Origin: CAVTYH01 sp963773875
GTDB taxonomy: Bacteria > Planctomycetota > Planctomycetia > Pirellulales > JADZDJ01
Reading direction: 5' to 3'
Assembly (NCBI GenBank): GCA_963773875.1
Contig: CAVZCV010000013.1
Location: 138,453 to 202,452, forward strand
Length of the DNA: 64,000 nt
Part shown: positions 57,113-64,000 of the stretch, one piece after another
How positions within the stretch are numbered: the first letter of the stretch is position 1
Layout of the letters: every line of letters starts with the position of its first letter
Program-made: the position numbers and the translations under genes
Notes under the pieces: generated by a model
What the model was told of the DNA's origin: nothing
The model's database searches: none
What the model saw: only the letters and a program-made list of their open reading frames with translations

Positions 57113-58899
57113 ACGGCAATGGCCTGGGCGCGGTTTTTCACATCGACGGTGCCAATTTCTTCCACGACGAACGCGCCGCCCGTCTTGGCAAAAGTTTCCT
57201 CGTCGATGCAAATTTCGTTGGGCCGCGCGAACGTTTGCAATCGCGAAGCCACATTCACTGCGTCGCCAATGGCAGTATATTCCGTGCGCCGAGCTGAACC
57301 GAAGTTGCCGACTACGACAAGACCGGTGTTGATGCCAAACCGCACGCGCAGCGGCCCGGTCTTTCCACCGAGTGGGTGAAAATCACGCACGCGCTTGCGC
57401 ATTTCCAGGGCTGCCTTGATGGCCTCCGTCGCGCTGTTCTCGCTGGCAACCGGCGCGCCGAACAGCGCCATCACGGCGTCGCCAATGTATTTATCGATCG
57501 TGCCGCCATGCGCAAAGATGATTTCTGTCATCGCCGTCAGGTAATCGCGTATGAACTGCCCGACTTGCGCCGGCTCGAGGCCTTCGCTCATCTTGGTGAA
57601 CGAGACGATATCGGAAAACAGCACCGTCACGATGCGCTCAGCTGGCGCCAATGGGTCAGCGCCATCGCCGCGCTGCGAGATTTTCTCCACAATGCGGTTA
57701 TCCAAGTACTTGCTCAAATACGACCGAACTTGCCGCTCTGATTCCACCAGCTGACTCAGCCGGCCGCGCTCGATGCCCATTGCCGCCTGATGCGCAATCG
57801 CCAAGAGCACATCCAAATCTTGCTGCGAGAAAGTTCGATCGGTCCGCGTAGAATCGAGTGACATCAGGCCGATAATCTTGTCGCCGGTCCACAGAGGCAC
57901 ACACAGCGTTGAGTGCACACGCATTTCTTGCAGCGATTGATACATATTTCCGCTGCCGCCGCTCGACGTTTCGTTAATTAGTACGCCCGTGCGCTCTTCG
58001 GAAACGCGTTTTAGCACCGTGCGGCTGATGCGAACCTGTTCGCCCTCTGCGAGGCCATGGGTCGCAATGGGCACCGGCATTTGTCGCTCATCGAGCAAGC
58101 ACAGCACGCCGCGATCTGCGCCGGTCTGCTCGATAACAATCGTCATGATCTCTTCCATCAACTGCTTGGGATCGAAAATTCGCACCAGCTTTTCGCCGAC
58201 CTGCTGGATCACGCGCAGCTTGATTTCCGCGAGCGTTTCCCCAGGCCGCCGCGGCAAAAGCGCCGATCCACTGCCTTGCGGCGGAGCGAGCTGCGTGCCG
58301 AACAGCATCGTGCGGACATCTTCCTCGACCGATCCACCATCGACTTTCAGAAATGCAAATTTCGAAGCGCCAACATCCGATTCCGGCTGATCGTCGATCA
58401 CAAGAGATTGCATCAATGCGCTGCCGGATCGCGAAAGCGGCTCGCTCAAATCGTCCTCAGGCGCTATCGATTGCAAGAACGATTGGGCATAACCCGGAGC
58501 CGTTGTTTGTCGCTTGGGCAACGGGATGGTCGATCCTGTGCTCAGCTGTTCATCGAACTGAATTTCGGTCGACCCGATCAAAATCCGGTCGCCAGGCGCG
58601 AGCGGCATTCGTTGCAATTTCTCGACTTGTTTACCGTTGATAAACGTCCCGTTCAAACTACCGCGATCCTCCAACATCCAGCCGCCGGCCTCCTTGATGA
58701 TTTGTGCGTGCTTCGACGACGACGCCAAATCCTTAAGCACGACGTGGTTGCCCGGACCGCGGCCGATGGTGATCGCTTCACCTTCCACGGGATGAAGATG
58801 CGTGCCTTCGCTATCAGTAATTCGCAGAATTGGCATTCGAAAAGCGCTGGAAGATCGATCGCTGACAGCTGGAATATTGCGATGTGCCGCAGATTCCAT
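57088..58899 (-). CDS. FHA-GAF class III adenylate cyclase
   Basis: The 603-residue protein has an N-terminal FHA domain (residues 24-116; GRGPGNHVVLKD, SSKHAQI, RGSLNGTFING), a GAF domain (about 235-385) and a C-terminal cyclase domain (418-595). Catalytic residues are present: metal Asp430 in LFSDIVSF and Asp474 in YIGDAVMALF, Lys470 in the adenine site, Thr542 in YTAIGD, and Asn549/Arg553 in NVASRL. The Lys/Thr pair predicts cAMP. FHA binds phosphothreonine, so a Ser/Thr kinase may control it. GAF may sense a small molecule. No membrane segment is seen. An alternative start is MPILRITDSEG at 58836. The product could be the ligand of the cNMP-binding hub at 28529-30897, a hypothesis. Confidence 0.88.
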   Translation of the reverse strand: MESAAHRNIPAVSDRSSSAFRMPILRITDSEGTHLHPVEGEAITIGRGPGNHVVLKDLASSSKHAQIIKEAGGWMLEDRGSLNGTFINGKQVEKLQRMPLAPGDRILIGSTEIQFDEQLSTGSTIPLPKRQTTAPGYAQSFLQSIAPEDDLSEPLSRSGSALMQSLVIDDQPESDVGASKFAFLKVDGGSVEEDVRTMLFGTQLAPPQGSGSALLPRRPGETLAEIKLRVIQQVGEKLVRIFDPKQLMEEIMTIVIEQTGADRGVLCLLDERQMPVPIATHGLAEGEQVRISRTVLKRVSEERTGVLINETSSGGSGNMYQSLQEMRVHSTLCVPLWTGDKIIGLMSLDSTRTDRTFSQQDLDVLLAIAHQAAMGIERGRLSQLVESERQVRSYLSKYLDNRIVEKISQRGDGADPLAPAERIVTVLFSDIVSFTKMSEGLEPAQVGQFIRDYLTAMTEIIFAHGGTIDKYIGDAVMALFGAPVASENSATEAIKAALEMRKRVRDFHPLGGKTGPLRVRFGINTGLVVVGNFGSARRTEYTAIGDAVNVASRLQTFARPNEICIDEETFAKTGGAFVVEEIGTVDVKNRAQAIAVYKVLRPK

Positions 58900-58995
58900 C
58901 GTACTCAGTGCACGGTGAAACTGACAATGCGAAGGCCATTACGATGCGAATTCCGCAATTTGGGAGTTTATCTTCGCTTGAACCAAGATCGCAGA

Positions 58996-59994
58996 TCACT
59001 TCTTTTCAAACGCCGCGTCGAAGTTCACGTTGCTGGGCGTGAAATCGAGCTTCTTTACAAACTCGCACGCCTCGCGGGCACCGTGTTCGCGATCCATACC
59101 AGTGTCTTCCCACTCCACGGAAAGCGGACCGTTGTAGCCAATTTGATTCAGGGCGCGAATGATCTCTTCGAAGTTCACGGTTCCGCGTCCCGGCGAGCGA
59201 AAATCCCAGCCGCGGCGTGGATCGCCAAAGTTTAAGTGGCTCGCCAAAATGCCGCTGCGTCCATTCAAGAGCGTGATTGCATCTTTCACGTGCACGTGAT
59301 AAATGCGGTCGGGAAACGCGCGGAGGAACTCGACCGGATCGATACCCTGCCAGAGCAAATGACTCGGATCGAAATTGAATCCGAACTCCTCGCGATTGCC
59401 GATCGCCTTCAGAGCACGCTCGGCGGTATAGATGTCAAATGCGATTTCCGTGGGATGCACCTCCAGCGCGAATCGCACACCGCATTCGGCAAACACATCG
59501 AGAATCGGATTCCAGCGCTCGGCAAATTGCTGAAAACCGTCGTCGATCATCTTCGATGACACCGGAGGAAACGAATACAGCAGATGCCAAATGCTGGAGC
59601 CTGTGAAACCGTTAACCACACTGACACCGAGCTTTTGTGCTGCCCGCGCCGTATTCTTCATCTCTTCGGCAGCCCGCCCGTTGACGCCTGCAGGTTTGCC
59701 ATCGCCCCACACATGCGGCGGCAGAATCGCCTTGTGGCGCTCGTCGATCACATCGCCCACGGCCTGACCCACTAGGTGATTCGAAATCGCATACACCTGC
59801 AAATCGTTCTTCTCCAGCAGATCTTTCCTCTGCGAGCAGTACTTTGGCTCGTTAAGTGCTTTTTCCACTTCGAAATGATCACCCCAGCAGGCAAGCTCCA
59901 ATCCGTCGTAGCCGAAATCGCGACCTTTTTTCGCGAGCGCCTCGAGCGGCAAGTCTGCCCATTGACCGGTAAAAAGCGTGACAGGCCGAGACAT
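58996..59994 (-). CDS. Sugar-phosphate isomerase/epimerase-like TIM-barrel enzyme
   Basis: The protein has 332 residues from MSRPVTLFTGQWADLPLEAL. GGAG lies about 8 bases before the ATG at 59994. It belongs to the xylose isomerase-like/AP endonuclease 2 TIM-barrel superfamily. Metal-ligand positions appear as FALEVHPTEI (Glu), NFDPSHLLWQG (Asp/His), YHVHVKDA (His) and the C-terminal GPLSVEWED (Glu). Many such enzymes in planctomycetes act in sugar or inositol catabolism, but the substrate cannot be told from sequence. It stands alone, 96 bases after the cyclase start in opposite reading of the operon, so co-transcription with the cyclase is possible. The 226-bp gap to 60221 is featureless. 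Confidence 0.85.
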   Translation of the reverse strand: MSRPVTLFTGQWADLPLEALAKKGRDFGYDGLELACWGDHFEVEKALNEPKYCSQRKDLLEKNDLQVYAISNHLVGQAVGDVIDERHKAILPPHVWGDGKPAGVNGRAAEEMKNTARAAQKLGVSVVNGFTGSSIWHLLYSFPPVSSKMIDDGFQQFAERWNPILDVFAECGVRFALEVHPTEIAFDIYTAERALKAIGNREEFGFNFDPSHLLWQGIDPVEFLRAFPDRIYHVHVKDAITLLNGRSGILASHLNFGDPRRGWDFRSPGRGTVNFEEIIRALNQIGYNGPLSVEWEDTGMDREHGAREACEFVKKLDFTPSNVNFDAAFEKK

Positions 59995-60220
59995 ATTGGA
60001 CTCCAATTAAAGGTCTTGTTTGAATTAATTTGGTGATCTGCAATTGGTCGAACGATGAACCGCTTCAACAGACGTTCGCCCTCTATTGTGCCAAATGCGC
60101 TTGCAACTGCAAACCGGCGGAGAATCGATCTGCGTGTGGCGTTCAAATAGAGCTGAGAAGCCTTGCCGATTGAGCAAGATCTTCGCGGTGCGGATAGCAC
60201 TTTCCGGGTTTCTCAACAAG

Positions 60221-62077
60221 TCATCGGAACCGTTTCGAAACGATGAGCCGTACGCTGACCATAGCTGTTGCAATCAGCAGCGAAAGCAACGACGCAGGTT
60301 CCGGCACCGCGCCTAAGCCGCCAGAGACTGCGATAATCCGGTCGATTTCGGGCTGGATATCGACATTGGAAATGCTGCCAGATTCATCGAGATCGCCAAT
60401 CGTGAGCAAATCATCCGCGGATAGACTTTCTTTTATTTGGTAGGCATTCAAATTGGTCAATGCAGAAAGCATCTCGGGCAAATCGTCCGCGGTCAGGGCG
60501 CCGTCGAGGTTGAAATCGCCCGGCAAATATTGTACGGATGCGAGCAGCGTAAGTGTCAGTTGCTGCGATGACGCGCCAGTCAGATGAATATCGTCCGACG
60601 CAGTGAGTGTGTACGTGGCTGAGTAGCTGCCTTTGACCGCGGCATTCATGCTGGCCAGGAACGACTGGCTGCTACCGGCAACAAGACCGCTGGTCGGCGC
60701 GAGGTTCGTCGACAGCACCGACGTGTTTCCTGTGCCAGACACATTTAGTAGATCGAGCGTGGCGGTGAACGACGGCGTCACAACCAGGTTGCTTAAGGCG
60801 AATGGAAGCGCGTGTAGCCCGCTGCCCACGTAAATTGTCCCGAAGTTTAGCTGCAGCGAATTGACATCGACAACGTTGCTGAGCGAGCCATTGGAGTGCG
60901 AAAGTACAGTGCCCGTGACGAAAATTGTGTCATCCGCGTCGGCGGAGCCTTTACCTGCGCCGGCGGATGTTAAATCGGTGTTATGAATCGTCAGCGTGCC
61001 CGACTTGAGGCCCCCAACGCTAGTCGGCGCACTCAACGCCAGGGAGATGCTGCGCGACTGATTGTTGTAATCGAACGGCTGCCCCATGCCGGCGGCGGTC
61101 GTGGTGATGCCGCTGGCGGTCACATCGTACGTCGTCGGAGTGCTGCCGGTCTTGGTAAGCGTGGCGGTTCCAGTGCCAAATGCTCCTCCAACCAGAATTG
61201 TTCCCAAGTTCAAACTCTGGGATGAACCGCCACTAGATTGCGGGGTAGCCACGGAGATTTGTGAATTGTTGGCGCTGTCGCCGAAAATGGCCCACACGTA
61301 TTCCGGATGATCGACAAACGGATTGCGGTTGCCCTGATAGTACGATGGATTCAGCGTGTTGCTGTAAACGTATTGATTTCGTCGCCGTTCAAAATTATCA
61401 ACCCCATCCTGATAATGGGCGTGCAGCAGCATTTGCAAGTCGCCCATCTGATACGTGCCGAGTGTGGTGCCATTGACGAGCGAAAGATTATTCGTGGAAG
61501 GTGTGGAACTTCCGTCGTAATAGCGCGTGGCCATGTACATCATCGCTCGGGCAATATCGCCTTTGTCGTCATCGCCAGGGAAAAAGTATGTTGGATAATT
61601 CTGATAGGTGCCCACGGATATTACCGTTCCATACGCGTCATTGCTGCGACCGGAGTTAATGCTGGGATTACATGGCGCCAACTCGAACAAATCGGTGCCT
61701 GCGTTGCGTGACGAACCGGTGACGGAAACCCCCAACAGCGATTGTGGCCACAGATGTTCGCGGTTCCACGTGACCCCGCCGCTGACCCACGGACCGGGAA
61801 CGGAAGCACCATTGTAAATTAGAATAATGTTATTGGGGTTATTGGGATCCTGATCGAGAATTTGCAAAAAACTTTTCGCGTCGTCATAGCTGCGAGCTTT
61901 GAAGCCTGAGGAAATGATGTTGTGCAAGTTCATCCGCAATGTTGCCCCAGTTCCGGTGGCGGCGCTATAGTAGGAGGCAGGCGCGGCGTAAGCAGCGTCT
62001 GGAGCCTCATAGCCGGCGGATACAAATCCGGCAAAACAACTCGTGAGTGCAATCGTCGCTAGAATTCGAAACGGCAT
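60221..62077 (-). CDS. Secreted endonuclease I with dockerin and PEP-CTERM tail
   Basis: The ATG at 62077 gives MPFRILATIALTSCFAGFVS, a signal peptide. Residues 25-270 are an endonuclease I (EndA/NucM) domain with the His-Asn nuclease motif TWNREHLWPQS, then GTDLFELAPCNPSINSGRSN and GDIARAMMYMATRYY. Residues 280-500 form beta-rich Ig-like domains. A dockerin-like module (GDFNLDGALTADDLPEMLSA...IGDLDESGSISNVDIQPEID) and PEP-CTERM signal VPEPASLLSLLIATAMV end the 619-residue protein. The enzyme cuts DNA non-specifically and needs a metal. Here it is exported and probably surface-held, suggesting use of extracellular DNA. The dockerin tail is shared with the proteins at 11717-14791 and 53420-57112. 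Confidence 0.85.
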   Translation of the reverse strand: MPFRILATIALTSCFAGFVSAGYEAPDAAYAAPASYYSAATGTGATLRMNLHNIISSGFKARSYDDAKSFLQILDQDPNNPNNIILIYNGASVPGPWVSGGVTWNREHLWPQSLLGVSVTGSSRNAGTDLFELAPCNPSINSGRSNDAYGTVISVGTYQNYPTYFFPGDDDKGDIARAMMYMATRYYDGSSTPSTNNLSLVNGTTLGTYQMGDLQMLLHAHYQDGVDNFERRRNQYVYSNTLNPSYYQGNRNPFVDHPEYVWAIFGDSANNSQISVATPQSSGGSSQSLNLGTILVGGAFGTGTATLTKTGSTPTTYDVTASGITTTAAGMGQPFDYNNQSRSISLALSAPTSVGGLKSGTLTIHNTDLTSAGAGKGSADADDTIFVTGTVLSHSNGSLSNVVDVNSLQLNFGTIYVGSGLHALPFALSNLVVTPSFTATLDLLNVSGTGNTSVLSTNLAPTSGLVAGSSQSFLASMNAAVKGSYSATYTLTASDDIHLTGASSQQLTLTLLASVQYLPGDFNLDGALTADDLPEMLSALTNLNAYQIKESLSADDLLTIGDLDESGSISNVDIQPEIDRIIAVSGGLGAVPEPASLLSLLIATAMVSVRLIVSKRFR

Positions 62078-62421
62078 GGTTTGCTTGAATGGTCGCAACT
62101 TGCAGCGAGCGCGTATTGCTCCCGCTAACGACTCCCAATGGTCGTGGCATGCCCCAATAGAACCAACTGCATGCACAGGCAAAGATGGTGTGTAGCCCAG
62201 CACACACACCGAGCAACTGAGCCAAAACAGCATTACCGCGATTAGCGCCGCGTACTGTCCCGGGCCACAAGTATAAGCGAAACCGGCAAAAACGCTTACC
62301 CTACTTCAGCAGGGAATTGCCAACGGCATTAGCCACAAGTTCTCGCAGCTACGTCGATTGCGATCGTGGCCCGCATGAGACATTCTCGTCTCCCATTCCC
62401 CAATCCTCGCACGATCCTATA

Positions 62422-62466
62422 ATTGATTGACGAGACTTGGATTGCGTTATTCACAATAATCACTCT
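62422..62466 (+). promoter_or_regulatory. Probable tmRNA promoter region
   Basis: TTGACG at 62427-62432 is a fair -35, and CACAAT/CAATAA at 62452-62458 is a weak -10 just before the tmRNA 5' end at 62467. The spacing is a little long, so the pairing is uncertain. The rest of the 389-bp gap from 62078 holds nothing recognised. Confidence 0.35.
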
Positions 62467-62829
62467 GGGGGCGAACTGGGTTCGACCGGATAGGTTGACG
62501 TGGATGGCAGCGTGCCGTGGTTGGTCAGCAGGCCACGTAAAAAGCAGACCATAATTTTAGTTGCCAACAGCAACTTTGCTTTGGCCGCCTAGAGATAGGC
62601 GTCCCCGACTGAGGGCTTTTGTCGGAGAGGCCCAAAAGTCGGTTGCCAATTCCGAATCGCCGCGGGTCAGCGCCTGGTATCCCCGCGGTTAAACCAGTTC
62701 CGGGCTAGCGCGGGAAAGCACCCCGGCGGTTGGGGCGACTCGCGCGAAATGCGGAAATGATTCGCCTACGCACGTAGACGCTGCCCACAGAAATATCGCG
62801 GGACGCGGGTTCGATTCCCGCCGCCTCCA
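62467..62829 (+). ncRNA. ssrA: Transfer-messenger RNA (tmRNA)
   Basis: The 5' end GGGGGCGAACTGGGTTCGAC and the 3' end, with T-arm GGTTCGATTCC and acceptor CGCCTCC plus discriminator A, form the tRNA-like domain; the CCA is not encoded. The tag frame at 62563-62592 reads ANSNFALAA and stops at TAG, matching the usual ALAA ending recognised by proteases. GC-rich pseudoknot regions lie between. tmRNA with SmpB rescues stalled ribosomes. A terminator follows directly. Its 3' end is a common integration site, and an integrase gene lies just downstream. Confidence 0.95.
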
Positions 62830-62836
62830 CTCTTAG

Positions 62837-62867
62837 AAGCCCCTTGCGTCTCAAACGCAAGGGGCTT
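62837..62867 (+). terminator. Intrinsic terminator of tmRNA
   Basis: AAGCCCCTTGCG (62837-62848) pairs perfectly with CGCAAGGGGCTT (62856-62867), followed by ATTTTATT. It lies 8 bases after the mature tmRNA end. Confidence 0.9.
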
Positions 62868-62934
62868 ATTTTATTGGTGTTGCGATCTGTTTTGAATGTC
62901 GCAACAGCCCTTCTAATCACCTCTGATTTTGCGA

Positions 62935-62992
62935 ATAGTCCGATAAGAACGGCAATAAATAGTCCGATAAGCCCTTCGCCATAGTCCGATAA
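62935..62992 (+). repeat. Three 12-bp direct repeats between tmRNA and integrase
   Basis: ATAGTCCGATAA occurs at 62935-62946, 62959-62970 and 62981-62992, with identical sequence and 24- and 22-bp periodicity, about two helical turns. Direct repeats at this place, beside a putative att site and before an integrase gene, look like arm-type integrase or excisionase binding sites. This role is inferred. Confidence 0.75.
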
Positions 62993-63020
62993 CGACCCAA
63001 TTTCACTACCGTAGAAACAA

Positions 63021-64000
63021 AATGGCCACCCGATCAAAGACCAATTGGAAGCTGGATTCACCAAGGCCAATACGCCAAACAAATCGGATGGAAGCTGGCG
63101 GATGGCAAATACACCCAGCACAAATTCCGATTAGGGTGCTGACCTCAAAGCGGCACAACTGCGGGCGTTGCGGTTGCAAGAGTTTTGGAATCACATCGAA
63201 TCGACGACCAGCGATGTAAGCCCCCCCGGCAAAGCTACGTGGATCGCCTCACACTTTGGACTATGGCAAGACAAATCGCCAAGGGTGAAACCCAACTCGT
63301 TTTGAAACGATTTACCCCAAAGATGATGATGCGTCGTATGCCCGGTTCGTTCACCGTGTTCAGCGGCACTATCCGATGTTGACGATTGTTCCCGACGATC
63401 CGCAACGCTATCTGACCGCCAAACAAATCAACCAAGATTTCGTGATGGGGCAAATCACGCAAAATTCAAAACACCCATTTGCGAATCGGAAACATCACAA
63501 ACATTGATATTCAGTTGAATTCAACCGGAACCTTGCACGAGGCATTCGACGGCTACAATTGCGAAATCAAACGACCGTGATCGAGATTGCGAACCCGAAA
63601 CCATCCGGTCAAGACCCGCTACAACATTGTGGAACGATTGAAGGAACGCCATGCCGATACCGCATTAGAATCCATCGGATTTGATCGAATCCAAGAAATG
63701 ATCGACTATTGGCGGCACCGTCCGCTCGTGAAGGGCAAGTCCAAATATATCACCCGTAAGACCGCCATTCATCACGTTTCCGAGTTGGTGCGATTTTTCA
63801 AGTGGGTGCATAAAACCGACCGGTTCGCTTGGCGTAAACCTGAAGATTTTGACGACCTTGATCGCAAGGTCACACAGACCGTCAAAGAAATCCAATCCAA
63901 AGAAACACCAACCCAGGTGGCGACTTGGACGCTCGATCAACTTTGCACGTTGTATAGCTACGCCACGCAAATTGAACGGTTAATCTTTTTGTTGGGGATG
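63021..64000 (+). pseudogene. Planctomycete-type tyrosine integrase, frameshifted and cut by the window edge
   Basis: Pieces of one protein appear in successive frames: GWKLADGKYTQHKFRLG, DLKAAQLRALRLQEFWNHIE, MARQIAKGETQLVL, DDDASYARFVHRVQRHYPML with TIVPDDPQRYLTAKQINQDF, NITNIDIQLNSTGTLHEAFD, and RYNIVERLKERHAD. A longer open stretch from about 63620 follows, with IESIGFDRIQEMIDYWRHRP and TWTLDQLCTLYSYATQIERL. It leaves the window at LIFLLGM, just where the catalytic domain should begin. This matches the N-terminal SAM-like part of phage-type integrases that planctomycetes carry. Five or more indels in 600 bp suggest decay or poor sequence at a contig end. The position after ssrA fits an integrated island. 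Confidence 0.65.

Overview
The window reads as a planctomycete chromosome, most likely Pirellulales-like. This rests on family content: a DUF1559 pseudopilin-like protein, secreted proteins with N-terminal LEER/LEQR-type motifs, dockerin plus PEP-CTERM C-termini, an ECF sigma factor beside a Ser/Thr kinase, zinc-ribbon membrane proteins and a DUF6941-like protein. Many genes are broken by single-base frameshifts in otherwise intact conserved protein. They hit unrelated genes across the window, so I treat most as sequence errors and describe the merged gene.

Layout. 1-3.1 kb: zinc-ribbon proteins and an HD phosphohydrolase. 3.3-9.3 kb: the SOS mutasome imuA-imuB-dnaE2. 9.3-14.8 kb: minus-strand surface proteins (broken PEP-CTERM protein, DUF1559, large beta-strand-repeat/dockerin/PEP-CTERM protein with a structured leader). 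15-18.4 kb: double HbpS/GlcG-like protein, Cys-rich exported protein and DUF6941-like protein. 18.7-39.2 kb: a large redox locus. It has an outer-membrane barrel, a 10-heme cytochrome with LVIVD propeller, two paralogous pentaheme cytochromes, a giant Fe-S protein with two cyclic-nucleotide-binding domains, a NuoEF-like diaphorase, a decaheme membrane cytochrome and a b-type membrane protein. Together they carry 30 heme-attachment motifs.

The minus-strand half of that locus is interrupted at 31.5-34.7 kb by an accessory block. It contains an integron-type gene cassette with a complete attC site, a second cassette-like ORF, a 62-bp repeat in two copies ending at the recombination triplet, a RAYT/IS200-like transposase remnant flanked by REP palindromes, and an ankyrin-repeat gene.

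39.3-52.9 kb: a minus-strand signalling set, ECF sigma factor, giant FG-GAP surface protein, Ser/Thr kinase and TPR-CHAT protease-like protein. 53.4-62.1 kb: a second dockerin/PEP-CTERM protein, an FHA-GAF-class III cyclase, a sugar-phosphate isomerase-like enzyme and a secreted endonuclease I with the same dockerin/PEP-CTERM tail. 62.5-64 kb: tmRNA, its terminator, three 12-bp direct repeats and a frameshifted tyrosine-integrase gene running off the edge, i.e. the start of an island at the ssrA attachment site.

Most likely novelty: the redox locus looks like an NAD(P)H-to-outer-membrane electron route whose Fe-S hub is cyclic-nucleotide responsive, and a class III cyclase that could supply the ligand lies in the same window. 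The assignment is inference from domains and neighbours.
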